Of a stretch of 64,000 nt of DNA, positions 1-11,562 are shown one piece after another. This DNA comes from Udeniomyces pyricola (taxonomy: Eukaryota > Basidiomycota > Tremellomycetes > Cystofilobasidiales > Mrakiaceae): contig BCIK01000014.1 of NCBI GenBank assembly GCA_039545295.1, forward strand, positions 352,976 to 416,975, read 5' to 3'. A model generated the notes under the pieces. It saw only the letters and a list, made by a program, of their open reading frames with translations. It searched no databases and was not told the origin of the DNA. Numbering within the stretch: the stretch's first letter is position 1; each line of letters begins with the position of its first letter. The position numbers and the translations under genes are program-made.

Positions 1-1417
1 GAAGCGAGGTCGATCGAGAGGCTGATCAGTACACTTGTGACGTATGCCTATGTCTATGATCAGATCTATCTCTTCATCATCATGCAGCACTGCAACTTGC
101 TCTCCCAATCATTCACTTATGTCTTCCCTTCGAGTGAGTTCTTCCCTTGGTTCTCGATCCGGATCATGAGGAGTTGGTTCTGAAGGTTGCTGACGTTGGC
201 TGGTTACTTTTTCGATCAGTTGTGTCGACGCTGGGATACAACAAGAGTACGTGATTCACTGACCTCAAACAACTTCTTAATATTGTGCTTTTTCTTTTTC
301 TTTTCCTGCTGACAATTTTTCTCTCCTGCCCACGTCCTACTTTATACATATGCTCTTGTCCAACTCACTCGTCCCAACAGCCATCACCTCTCTGTTGACG
401 GCCCCACCTTGGGCTGCCGCCTTTTTGGCCTGTCTCGCTGTCACATGGCATGCGTCCATGACGGGCCAGAGGGCTATTTACATCATGACCTGCATGATGG
501 CCGCTTGCCTGGGCCACATCCTCACCATCGCTACCACGGTCACTGCGGCGCGATATGTTGGAATGGTATGTCCCTCGTTCTTCTTCCTTACTTACATAAC
601 AAATGGCTTGAGGCCCTCATTGCTGGGAAGTTATAAGGAGACTGATCTTAGGTATGGGTGGCGAAATCAGTTCCTTCTGTGCATTGGGACCCTACCAGCC
701 TTCCAGATCATCTTGACCTACATCTCAAATTCATTCCCTCGGCCCATGGCCAAGCGAGGTATGTTCTTGTCCAACTCTGCATGGGCCAGCCCCTCCTCAC
801 CCCACTGATTTCCAACCAGGTGCAACAAGCTGACTGATGACCGATGAATTCCATCTCAACCACCTCACGTCGCCGCTCGACTATGACCTCTGCGTTGTTA
901 TCTTTTCTCATCGGTTCTTATCTTTGTCTTGTCATACAGCCGCCACGGTGGCTATTATCAACACCCTCGGCAACGTCTCGAGCTGCTACGGAACGTATCT
1001 CTACCCAAAATCCGATGCCCCACGTACGTAGTCGTAACAGTCTCGAGAAAGAAAAGAAAAAAAGCTCTTCATCCAATCTTTGATCAACCTCTTCAGCCCA
1101 CTCATTCACTTACTCTCGCGATGAACGGTTTTTTGTTTTTTTTCCTTGTCACCCCCTCTTCTATCTTATCCTAAATTCTAGGTTACCTCCTTGGTGGTTC
1201 CACCATGATTGGCATCGCCAGTCTCTGCGCCGCCATGGCATTCATCATCCGACTCGTCCTCGCCCGTCAAAACCGCGCGCTCGATCGCGCAGAAGGCATC
1301 GAAGTCGGACCCTCGGTCGACGATCAATCACATCAGATGAAGGACCAGGAGGAGGAACGAAAACGTAACTTGAGGATCGGACAATCGACGACGGGCGCCT
1401 TTAGGTATCTGCTGTAA
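1..1417 (+). CDS. MFS transporter, anion:cation symporter (allantoate permease-like) family, 3' part
   Basis: This is the C-terminal half of a 12-helix plasma-membrane permease; the 5' end lies before the window. The exons I can join are about 1-133, 220-246, 381-565, 671-758, 940-1023 and 1182-1417, each with GT/AG borders and matching phases. The joined frame gives several hydrophobic helices and the family-typical segments FPSIVSTLGYNKTITSLLTA, then RYVGMFLLCIGTLPAFQI and INTLGNVSSCYGTYLYP. The cytoplasmic tail is charged and ends GAFRYLL. The 'SLLTAPPW' turn and 'GN..S..GTYLYP' segment are characteristic of Dal5/Tna1-type transporters of organic anions or vitamins. The substrate cannot be told from this half. 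The next gene (PRI1) is convergent. Confidence 0.85.
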
Positions 1418-2087
1418 AAAAGGGTTGTCCTATTGACGTCGTGGTGGGGATGAGTTGTATGCATATATTATATACTAGTGTACTATGTACCGATGTCGTC
1501 GTTTTTCTTGCATGCATTAGCCTAGGTTTCCCTCTGGTTTTTACCGCTCAACATTATCTCTCTACCATGAAATGATTATTTTTGTCTGCCTTATGGCCCA
1601 AACGTTTGATCTGGATGGTTCCTGTCCCTTCCCACTCTCGATAGTTTTGAACACGACGCCGCAGATCGGAATCGTTTCAGTCCTGGATGAGAGACATCAT
1701 GATCAATTATGGGATGCATGATCTGCATGCATTACGACCATCAAACGTTGGTCGCGGGTCTATCATGAGAATATCGGGGGATCATTGTCATGTACGCTTC
1801 GAATCCAAGCAGAGGTCCGCGCTGGTAGACCTCAGAAATCCATCGACATCTGCCCAGCAGCTGAGGACCACGAAAACCAGCAGAAAAGGAGAAAGTGAAA
1901 ACAAAACCGATGGATGGAAAAATAGTCCGGGGGAGGAGGAAGGGGATAGATGAGGGGGATGGGAGAAATGTCCGTTGGAAAGCAGAGGAGAGACGGATGG
2001 GCAAAGAGGATGCGGAATAAAGACAAAAAAAGAGCAGAAAAGCCAACACGAAAAAAAAAAAAAGAGGAATCGATGTACGTTCATATG
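1418..2087. other. Intergenic region between convergent MFS and PRI1 genes
   Basis: No gene was recognised. The part from about 1860 to 2070 is purine-rich on the plus strand and so opens long pyrimidine-type reading frames on the minus strand; these look like composition artefacts. It should hold both 3' UTRs. Confidence 0.6.
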
Positions 2088-4847
2088 TCAGTGAATCTCA
2101 ACTTCAAACAGAGACCTCAGTACCGGCTCCAAGCTCAAGGAATATCCAAAGATAATCGGGGACGTACATCGTTTCTTATCCCTCGTCTGCTTCATCAACC
2201 CCGCGACGTGTCTCTCTAACATCTCCACATACGGCTTTAAACTCGTCTGTTTCCAATCGACCGTCGTTCCCGATCCATCCTCTCCCCCTCCTCCTCCAGT
2301 TCCCGGTTTTCGATCTTCCTCGTCGACACGCTCGCGTTTGACCTTGTGGAGGGATGCGGCTTGGTTGTATTCTTGAAGGAGAAGCGAGAGCGTCGGAACG
2401 GTGGAGGGATCGAAGAGATGGACCTTGGAGGGATCTACAGGAACACAAATCCGGTCTGGAAACAAGAAGCAAGGACAAGGAAATAAGAGTGAGAAAGAGA
2501 AAGAGGAAAAGAAGAAGAAGAAGACGGGACAGAAGAGGATACATAGATTGAAATGTATAGTCAAATGATGGTGACGTTAGTCTTTTGTGATACATTCTTC
2601 CCTGAATTCACATGTCTCCCTCTTTTGAAGAAGAAAAAAAAACTGAACAGAAAAGACTCAACTTGTTCCGGGATGAACGCAAAACGGGCTTTTGAGCAAA
2701 TGGTTCCGATGCTTGCTGACTTCCGCATCCAACCTCGGGTACGTATACTGCAATACGATATCCTCCTTCGCCTGAACCATCGCCCGATACGCCACTTGAG
2801 CCATCGCGCGACCCGACCCGGGAGTATCCTTCTTTTCTTCGAGCTCCTTGATTTTCTTGGCAAAGTCGTTCCAGCGGTCGACAGAGGATCGGGAGGGATC
2901 GGTCGACCATGACTTGCGGAGGTCACTGGCGATGGCTAGAGGTTGGTAAAAGAGATATATACCGAGGAATCAGGAGAGAACGGAGGTCCGGGGGGGGGGG
3001 AGAGAAGAAAGGGAAAAAGATCAGAACGCAGGAAAAAAAGAACAGAACGAGTCCGATACCAAAACGCATTTCTTAGCTCGAAAAGAGGCGAGAGACCACC
3101 ACCACTAGGCTGACGAAAGCAAAGAGACTTCTTGTTTGTGGTTCATTTATTTTTGGTTTTTCTTTTTTATGAAGAACAATTTATCGACGTACCTTTATCG
3201 GGGATCAAGTTGAGCAAAGCTTCGTATTGGGGTTCCGTTAGGAAGCACTCTTGATCTTTCAAGATGAGGTTTTTGAAGTGATGGGTCAAGATATCGTGGG
3301 AATCTCTGCAAAAAAAAAAAAAAGAGAGTAAGGGTGAGAGATCAGCAAACTGCCGAGACCTCAAGGAGCATACGAGATCTCCATCCATCCCACTCTCCAT
3401 TCCTTTCTCCTCTCCTTCCCTCCTAGCCGCATCTCACTCACTTCAAATACGGATGCAATTCCGCCGTCTTTGGGTACCTGACGTTGACTTTCTTGCTCAC
3501 ATCTTTGCCACCTTTGATGACTTCCAAGAAGGAGACGATCGCTCTCCGCTGATCATCCGTCAGGTCGAGGGCGGACGTATCGGAGACCCAGCAATGAATC
3601 CCTCGACGACCGGAGTAGACCCAGAGAAGGTGAACGAATCCGAATTGGTCTGCGGTTTCGTGGAGAAGAAGGAAAATACATAAAAAAGGAGGAAGTGATG
3701 TGAGGAACCAAGATGACAAAGAGGTTGAAAAACAAATAACCGAGTTTGGAAAAGGAGAAAAACGATTGATCCTTTTTTTTTTTTATGATGACTAATAACT
3801 ACTCAATCAACCAGGTCAGAATCCCCCCCTCCCTCCTCCTTCCCTCTCTTATCTGAACCCACCCCCGAGCGCAGAAAGCGTAAAAGAGAAGAAGCAAAGA
3901 GATTCTCGACGTACCTCTCAACGCTTGATCCAACACATCCGTCGCCGCGGCGATATAACCCCAACATCGCTTGCACATCGCGCCTCCTTGACAACACGTC
4001 CGGATCTCATCGTAATCGGTCATGTCGATATCGAACACGAGTTCGCGACGTTGAGGTTGGAGAGCGCCAGGTCGAAGCGTCTTTTTGTCCCTTGGCTGCA
4101 AAGGTTTCCGTTTTTGTTTCGTTTCGTGCGGTTTTTTTTTTGGTTGGTTGATTGATGTAGGACAAATTTGGTGAGATTGGCAGAGAAAGTCAGAAGGACC
4201 AAGAAAAGGGTCAACAACAACAAAAAAAAAGGATATTAAGAAGCAACCAAAGCGTCAACTTGCTTCCTCTTGTGTTCTCTCTTCCTTGAACGGGTTTAAA
4301 GAATCCTTTCCTTTCACTGCGACTTCTTCCTCTTCTTATTCCAATTCACCGACAACCAAAAACAGATCCAACCCCTTCCATCTCTTCCCTCCTTCATCTC
4401 TCTCTCACTCTCACTCTGTCTAATCACTCACCCTAGCCGAATAGACCGGTCCAATCTCGAACCGCTTCGGGTTCAACCGGACGACTTCCTTTTTCATCTC
4501 TTCGGCGTTCCCAAAGCTGTTGTATCGAAGATAGATGTCTCCCTGGAGGGTAAAGGCGAATTCTCGGTGGGTCCAGAGACGGGTTGGAGCTGGAGTAAGG
4601 ATGAGGATGAGGATGAAAGATAGAAGAAGTAGAGGAGGGTAAAGGAAAGAGGAAATGGGGTCAGGAACCATGTCTGCTATAAGCCAAAAAAGAAATTCAT
4701 CAGGAGTGAGAGAGAGAGGGGAAGAGAAGCGGAAAACGGACAGTGGTCGTGATTGAGCCAGGTATATAGGGCTTTCCAAGGAAAGAGACGCGAGTAGAAG
4801 AGTCGCATGGCTTCCGGTGAGGACGCATCGAGACCGCTGTCGTCCAT
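2088..4847 (-). CDS. PRI1: DNA primase small (catalytic) subunit
   Basis: Catalytic subunit of the DNA polymerase alpha-primase complex, which makes RNA primers for replication in the nucleus. The start at 4847 gives [20 protein letters not shown] and continues to a '[13 protein letters not shown]' segment typical of primase N-termini. Later exons carry [20 protein letters not shown] and then [18 protein letters not shown] with the metal-binding Asp pair. They go on to [62 protein letters not shown], and [11 protein letters not shown] before [10 protein letters not shown]. All are in the order known for eukaryotic Pri1. Introns are short; one (near 2990) contains an 11-nt poly-G run on the plus strand. 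The stop at 2088 follows a short divergent tail after '[12 protein letters not shown]', so the very C-terminus could instead be spliced. The identification is certain; inner exon edges are approximate. Confidence 0.95.
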
Positions 4848-5464
4848 GGTTGGATGTGGTGAGGGGATGGGATGAGTGGATGAGCGGTGGATCGTGAGTT
4901 GAGGACTAGACGGGTGGGTTTAGTAAGTGATGTGGGTGCTGAGAAATAAGTTAGCTGGGATGGACGGGTGATGCAGTGGTGGGTGGGTTGATGACTGAAC
5001 TCGCCTTTCTCATCAATCGCGTCGCGTCCGTCTCGTCGCGATCAACCGCGTGTTGTTTTGGATTTGGTCCATCGGTCAAGATCTAATATTCAATATTCGA
5101 TCATCATCATTTTCATCATGTACAAAATATTCCTTCATCAAGCCTCTGCTCATCTTCAAAGAAAACGAAAAAACATCCCACTTCATCTCACTCATCTTGA
5201 ACTACATCGCGGATGTCTCATGATGGGATGGACATGAACAGGCCAAAAAAAACAAAACTGAAGAAGATGATAAAATTAAAAAAAAAAACATGTATTATAG
5301 AATATCGCAAGATGAGCAGTACACTGCACACTAATGGTACCCTGCCTAGCTGTCCTCCACTAGCTAGCTTGGGTGCTTCTCTTTGACTCTTCTCTCGAAC
5401 AAATTTTCCACCGACCCACACACCGTTCAAATCTATTCGCAAGATCATCAACCCTCACCCTACC
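4848..5464 (-). promoter_or_regulatory. PRI1 upstream region with CGCG-rich element
   Basis: This 617-bp stretch holds the PRI1 promoter on its left side and the 3' UTR of the unknown gene ending at 5465. At about 5017-5050 it reads ATCGCGTCGCGTCC followed by TCGTCGCG and CCGCGTG, which on the minus strand gives GGACGCGACGC, close to the MluI cell-cycle box core ACGCG. Primase genes are classical MBF/MCB targets in fungi, so cell-cycle control is plausible but inferred. No coding exon was seen. Confidence 0.4.
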
Positions 5465-7306
5465 TCAGTACATCCTCAATCCATTTCCCACTCCACCCTG
5501 TAAATTCCCCCCGACACCACCACCACCACTACTACCGCTCCCACCATGACTTCCACCTCCTACCGACCCATTCCCACTTAACGTACTCCCACTCCTCTTC
5601 CTTCCTTTCCCACTCTCACTTCCGCTCCCACTTCCACCATGTCGAGGACCATGCAATCCTCCTTCTCCACTCCCTCGTCCATCACCTCCTCTCTCCACGC
5701 CCATATAACCACTCATCAATCCCCCAAACGCCCCTCTTCCCATCTCCCCAAATCGCCCGCCCAACCCATTTCCCCCATGCACGCCGCTGGAATGAAGACC
5801 AACCCCTCCTCCGATCCCACTCCCTCCGCCTAGAACGAACCGACTGCGTTGAGCAGACCGGCGCCGGCGGCGCGTCAGAGACGCATAAAGGGACGAAATC
5901 AGGAGGAGAAGGAGCTGAAAAGCGAGAAACTGAAGCATCAGTGGGAACAAATGAAGCTGTTGATCAAACTCCTCCTCCTCCTCAGAGTCCTCCTTTGAAG
6001 GGTTGTAGCCATCGAGACGAGCGGCCGTAGGTGGTTGCGATCGAGAAGTGGGTGTAGGAGAAGAAGGTGAGATCCCAGAAGCTCGGTGAATTGGCGCTAA
6101 AGGAGTAGCAGCAGGCAAGGGAGGAGGAACCGCTTTGTTGTTCCCGGCCTCGACCTCTACGTCGTCATCGTCGTCATCACGCTCATCCAACCTCGCCGTT
6201 GATTTCTTGCTGGTGGCGGCGAACAACTTTTCTTTGTGGTGTCTGACGAGCGAACGCGAGGTGGAAAGGACAGACGTGAGGAGGGACGATTGGGTCGTCT
6301 ATTGAAGGTTCGTTCGGGTGACAACGCGAGAAAGGGGAGAGAAAAGAAAGACGGTAGGAAAGAGGTGTAAGCCCCAATGTCAAAATCCGCGTTCTTCACC
6401 ACAAAGCTAGCTAGCTAGCCGCGAGGAAAAAAAAAAGACGATGCAATTATCGGCAAGGTTCTCGAACAACTCACGGCGTATTTTGTGAACCGAGAGTTGA
6501 ACCCTTTAAGTTCGCCCCTGAGCCCTTTGAACGTCAACCGAAGCTGACGCCGATCCGATTCGAGGTTAGCAAGACGAGTCGAGAGGTCCGTGAGGGCCGC
6601 ACTGGACACAGCCAAAATCAAGTGGTGATACAGAGCCGAGCCGATGGCGTGTGAAAACCGGGTCAGCTGCGTGATGACAAGGTGACGATGGACATCCGTT
6701 TCAACGACCATGTAGAGAGGGACCATGACGTACAAGAATGGACTCCTGCCCTCATCTTTGTTCACCAAGACTGCCCCGCCAGCACCTGCCACACCATCCT
6801 CTTTCTTGCCCCGATTCCGGCCTTGATGTTCTGGCGTGTCGGGTGAGAGCGGGGCCGGGGGCGTCGTGAGCTCGTGAAGGTTGGTGTTGATGGAAGTGAT
6901 GGATTTCAAGAGAGATTGTTGGTAAGTGATGAGTGATGTTGTCAAGAGAAAGTCCTACAAAGTAAAAACAAACAAATAATAAAAATCGAGCCAAGGATCC
7001 AACACGACGATGAGTTAGTACAAGGTGTGTCCAGCCAACCTCCTCTGATCGAGCAGTGCACGTGTTGAGATAGCAAGGATGAATTGAATGCTACTTCAAA
7101 CTGACCAATTCTTCACTCAGCTCCCCATCCTCGTCGAGTCCCAGCACGCCCTCTGCCCCTTCCTCGCCGTTCTCCTTGGCAAGTGCGGCCGCTTCTGCCG
7201 CACGTGTCGTGATGGCCAGAGGAGAATCCCTGAGACGCTTCGGTTTTCCTGGGTTGCCAGGCGAGGGAATGGGGTCGATGCAGATAACTGGCGTGATGGG
7301 TGACAT
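5465..7306 (-). CDS. Hypothetical protein with one predicted TM helix and a glycine-rich C-terminal tail
   Basis: I do not recognise this protein. The first in-frame ATG is 7304-7306 (MSPITPVICIDPIPSPG), only 57 bp below the stop of the upstream gene. Exon 1 ends at an 'ELSEEL' acidic segment before GTCAGT. Exon 2 (about 6480-6955) starts DFLLTTSLITYQQSLLKSI and holds a probable alpha-helical stretch (LILAVSSAALTDLSTRLANL) rich in Leu, Lys and Arg. The last exon (to 5465) has an Asp-repeat (DERDDDDDD), a Pro-rich linker and a Glu cluster. It then has a hydrophobic helix (LQFLAFQLLLLLISSLYASL) followed by five Arg, and finally about 115 residues dominated by Gly and Ser. The layout suggests a membrane protein with a low-complexity tail. 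The frame of the last exon is supported by its openness and by the helix-plus-RRRRR boundary, not by homology. Confidence 0.55.
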
Positions 7307-7363
7307 GAGCCAAGATTGGACCAAAACATGGGGGGTCAGATCTTCATATCTTCTCCCATCAAC

Positions 7364-9606
7364 TCATCGGAAAGCCGCAAGACGATTGACTTGAGGACTA
7401 AAAGGCGCGACATCTGTCCCGAATCCAGAAAAGAAGGATACAAAATGCTCTACCCAACTTACCATGCTGAACCTCTCCATTGATAAATTCCTTCTGAAAC
7501 TCTCCCTCGGAGCTTCCCTTGTTCAACAAGAACCCCATCGGCTCCGCGTTTTTGGGCGCATCGGGGCAACCCATGCCCCCGTCCCATTCCTCCGCTTCGG
7601 CCCCAATCCGCATCACGCCATTGAATTTTGTTCCCTCCGTCACGACATTGTCCATGACGGTAAAGTTTTTGCAGCTACTGACGACGATACCATAGCCAAT
7701 GTGACCTTGGGGAGAGCCCGAGATCGTGTTGCCGATGACGGTGCCGGAATGGACGAGGGAATCCACGTCCGAAGACCAGGTAGCGGGACCAATGTTGAGA
7801 GCAGCTTTCAGGTAGGCAGAGTGAGCAGAGAGGTGATTATCGGTAACGAGTACAGAGGTATAGTCCCCTTCCCACGGAGGATAGTCGACAAGGTTGATGC
7901 CTTGGAGACAAAGCAAGAGAACCAAGTTTGAGCATCCCTCGGCGTTTCGCACACATGTCGAAAGAAGTCAATAGGGCTCACCTCCCAGGACGGTCCGTGT
8001 CTTTGCATAGATCACATTGTTTCTAACGATGCTACCTCGGCTGCCAAAAATGACAATGGCACCATCGGTCGTGTCATACACCGTCTGTCATCGCGGGTAA
8101 AAGGGAGAAAAAGAACAAGAGTGAGATCACCGCATATCGTCCGCATCAAGGTCCATCCATGCGACAATAGCGAGTCGTCTAACATTCTACAAATGCTCCC
8201 ATGTGAGAGACAAAGAGAGACTCACGTTGCCCTCTACTAGGCTATCCATACAGGCGAGGCTGATGCCATCACTTCGAGGGTTGCCAAATGGCGGGGTTGT
8301 CTCAACGGTGCCATCGTATAAGGGATCCCATTCCTCACCGCATGGACCCTGTTAGTTTACATGTTAACATTCATGAAGGGTTATCAGCTGAGAGTGACAG
8401 AAGACATCAAAGAAATTGAAAAAGACAGCGAAATCCCTGTGAGGGAGAACGAGTGAAGGAGAATAAAACAGACAATTTCGTTGTTTCGGATAATACCTGC
8501 TGAGCACGACTTCCAATCTCCCTCTCGGTAATGCAGAGCCGACCATCCTCTGCGAAACAAAGCAAGACAACAAAGAAACGAGAGCCGTTCAATTCGATCG
8601 TGAGTTATACAGGCACAGGAGCGCGATAGGGCATATTGGGATATGTAGCAGAAGGAGGATGGAAATCGGTCGGCAAGGTCGGCTTCAAGCCGACGCGTCT
8701 GCTGAGAGATGACACAGCCTCACCTTGGCTCAAATAGCTTGCAATCTTCAATGACCTGTCCGTTGGCGTTACCAAGCTCTACCAGAGCGTCTCCTCTAGG
8801 CACTCGGAGCATAGCTGGTCGGTTGCCGTCGACAATCACGGACCGGATCGAGACGCCTCCGCACGAAGTGCAATCGCCTCTGTAAGACAAGATGGGCAGG
8901 TTGAAGCCGTGAGCTGTCAGGATCTTGAAAGCGTTGGTATATTCCTATGTACAGGAACGATTGAGTAGCATCCGTGACAAGATCGCGTTCGGAAGGGGGG
9001 CAATATGCCTTTGTCGGGCTCATCGCGTGAAGACCTGTTCGGAGCTTGGCGACGCGAGGAGGACCGGACCCGATGATGCGAGACCCCCAAAGTGCCAAGA
9101 ACCTACTTGAATGCCATGCTCTGATTTTCACCCTCAACGACGAGCATAGCTCGCTCGACGCCTTTGGGCAAGCCTTCGGTAAAGACACTCTGGTCCTCGG
9201 CGGTGAAGATGATGGGTGATTGGAGTCGGAAGAGGGCGTTTTGACAGAGCGCGACTTGAGTGCCTCGACCTCCTGCGGTGGGCGTCAACGTAGGGGAAAA
9301 CGCGTTGAATTTGTTTTGTGTTGTGTGATGATTGGTTGGGATAAGAATAGGTCAGTTGACCGATGATGGGTAGTGAATGACGGTTGAGTCGGATCGACAC
9401 GTCGGCCAAGCGAGGGCTCATCCAAACCAAAGGTCGAAGGCATCATGAGACAGATTAGCGGACTGACCCCAGTCGAGCAGTCGGTTGATTTCGGTCTCGT
9501 CCCCGGTCTGGACACAGGACGTCCGTGATTTGGCGAGTACTGAGTGAGGGGCATGGGTGATGAGGCTGAGGGTGAGAACGAGGAGGGCCTCTGGCAGGAG
9601 AATCAT
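7364..9606 (-). CDS. Secreted right-handed parallel beta-helix (pectin-lyase fold) protein
   Basis: The start at 9606 gives a clear signal peptide (MILLPEALLVLTLSLITHAP, cleavage probably after VLA). After it comes SRTSCVQTGDETEINRLLD, typical of the first coil in fungal secreted beta-helix proteins. Following exons give ALFRLQSPIIFTAEDQSVF, GVSIRSVIVDGNRPAMLRVP, NPRSDGISLACMDSLVEGN, DGAIVIFGSRGSIVRNNVIY and KNFTVMDNVV, the repeating N-rich short-strand pattern of PbH1 repeats. The last exon splices 'EVQH' to DVAPFSPQVNRLAAFR and stops at 7364. Paired cysteines (CTSCGG) suggest an extracellular disulfide. Proteins of this fold act on polysaccharides, but no catalytic site of a named lyase or hydrolase family was identified, so the substrate is unknown. 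At least seven exons. Confidence 0.8.
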
Positions 9607-10081
9607 GAGTGAGCTGGCTGGAGCAAGGAGCGAGGAGAAGAAGCAAGGATGGATGAATGAATGGGTGGGGAAAGATGAAAGAACGCGGAGGCGAGACTAC
9701 TGGCTGGAATAGAGAGGCGAGGCGTGGTGGAGACAAGTTGGTGAGTGAGGCGGGTGATGGAATCGATGAGTACGATGAATGTATATAATGAATATGATGA
9801 ATGAATACGATGGATATAAATAATGAATTTGAAGAATGAATGTGAATGAATGAATACAAAGAATATAAAGAACGGATACGATGAACATAAAAAAAAACGA
9901 ATATAATGAATGAACGAATATAATGAATGATTCGACGCGTTGGTTGATAATCTCATTCCCCCTCCTCGTGCCCTTGCCACTACTGTCCATCGACAACACC
10001 CATTCTCTAGTCCCTTCTCCTCACCCGCCTCAACGCTAACATCCCACACGCCCACATCCACCTCAGTTCCTTCTCCCTATC
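9607..10081. promoter_or_regulatory. Divergent promoter between beta-helix gene and SPO12-like gene
   Basis: 475 bp separate the two start codons. The centre (about 9770-9930) is a low-complexity AT-rich repeat. An ACGCGT (MCB-type) site sits at 9935-9940, about 145 bp upstream of the SPO12-like start codon, which would suit a cell-cycle gene. This regulatory reading is inferred from the motif only. Confidence 0.4.
9770..9930. repeat. Degenerate AATGAATA/ATAATGAA tandem repeat
   Basis: About 160 bp built from imperfect copies of GAATATAATGAATGAA-like units, with variants such as GAATACGATG and GAATATAAAG. The run is nearly free of C on the plus strand. It looks like a decayed mini/microsatellite in the shared promoter. 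Confidence 0.75.
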
Positions 10082-11562
10082 ATGTCCAACAACCTCCACA
10101 ACCAACCCTCCACCGAGTCTGAGCCAAAGTTTGCGCCGCTTCACCACCCTGATCAGCAGGCCGTTGTTCAGCAACCTTCTGCCCCACTCTCCGCCAACGG
10201 TGGTCAGTTCTCTCACCCTTCCTCCCTCCCTCTTGCTCTGCCTCTCTCTCCTCCCCTCTTCTTTCTCCCCCTCTGTCTCTCTCTTGCTCGTCCTCTGTCT
10301 CTCTCTACGCCTTCGATCTATCCACCCAACCTCGTATCACTTGACCATTCGTCCCAACCCTCACCTAAGCCAATCGTCATCATCAGCGTGAATGCGTCCG
10401 TGCCGTCATCCTTCAACTCAGACCGACCGAGCGCTCGCTTGCTTGCTCCCTTGTTTTTCTCCTGCTTGTCGCTCGTCGCTCAACACGATGTGGTCTCAAT
10501 GCACAGTCTTTGCCTTGGATTTCACGCGTCGCCTCGCTCAACGATCACTGTCTCATCATCTGGACCCGCCCGTCGATAACACCTAGTCTCATGTCCCATA
10601 CACATACACATACATACACACTGCGATTTCACACGCTTTTGGCTCATCCGTCATGGTCTCGCTCATCGGGTCCACGCGCGTTGCGTTGCCTGGCCTTTGC
10701 TGACTGAGCATCATTCAACATGCCTCTCTTCCTCTTCCCCTCGTTTCTTTTGTTCTCGTTGGACCATCCCTTCCCCTGTCTTGTTTCTGTTGCGTCGTCC
10801 TACAGGCAACCAAATCCCATCTTCCGCTCACACCATCCCCATGGGTGCCGGTCTGGGCGCGGGTCAGAAGGCTCTGCTCATGAAGCGAATGGCTCCCAAG
10901 TCAGTCCACCCTTTACCTCATTCCCCTTTTCACCCCTCTCTGCATGTGGTCCCCACTTCTCAGGTTCGAGACCGCGAATGGTTCCATGGCGTTTGGTACG
11001 ACTGATACGCCACAGTGTGGTCATCCGCCATGCACATCGCGGTGCTCGCTCACTTGACTCACTCACCACCTCTGCCATGTTTCTACACGGTCTACGTCGT
11101 TGTTGCTGACCGACCGATATCCCGCTTTCATTTTGCCTCATTTTGCCTCTTTCACCCACCACAGGAACGCTTCGATGGTTTCGCCAACGGACAACATGAT
11201 GTCGCCTTGCACTGCCAAGCTTGCCGGAACCAAGAAGAAGCACTTTGCCAAGTCAGTTTCTCTCCTGACCTCTGTCTTGCGCTTGTTTTCCAAACCGGAT
11301 CATGATCCAACGTTTGTCACCCCCGCATCTTGAGACGCAATGTGACTCATGTTTCCTCCCAACTCGATTCCTGTTCTTGACTCTGGTCAAACGATGCAGA
11401 GGCAAGCCTTTTGCCCTGGCCAGCTCTTTCTCTGCCGCTGGCGGGCCTAGCAAGTCGGGTGCCAACGACGACGACGACTCGGACGACGACGAGAACGTCG
11501 CGCCGACCGCACCGGCAGCCCCCGCCAAGAGGACCGGCGCGAGTCGCATGATGGAGTTCTAA
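10082..11562 (+). CDS. Spo12-family mitotic-exit regulator (small, acidic C-terminus)
   Basis: Four exons (about 10082-10202, 10806-10899, 11165-11250, 11400-11562) join into a protein of about 154 residues. Exon 3 carries NASMVSPTDNMMSPCTAKL, the signature of the Spo12 family (consensus SPTDN..SPCT.KL followed by basic residues), and then GTKKKHFAK. In yeasts Spo12 acts in the nucleolus/nucleus in the FEAR pathway that releases Cdc14 at anaphase; the SP and TP sites suggest phosphorylation. The N-terminus is Gln/Pro-rich and the C-terminus is acidic (DDDDSDDDEN) then Ala/Pro-rich, ending RTGASRMMEF. Intron 1 is about 603 nt, long for this window. Assignment rests on the short core motif, which is distinctive; the rest is unconserved low complexity. 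Confidence 0.8.

Noticed and set aside
759..939. Possible C/D-box snoRNA in an MFS intron (ACTGATGACCGATGA)
   Set aside because: Only a C-box-like string is present; no matching D box with terminal stem was found.
5383..6030. 215-residue plus-strand frame rich in His, Ser and Pro
   Set aside because: It is the antisense of the Gly/Ser-rich tail of the minus-strand gene; its composition explains its openness.
9770..9930. Possible CRISPR-like or transposon repeat
   Set aside because: Copies are short, contiguous and degenerate with no spacers or terminal inverted repeats; it is a simple AT-rich satellite.
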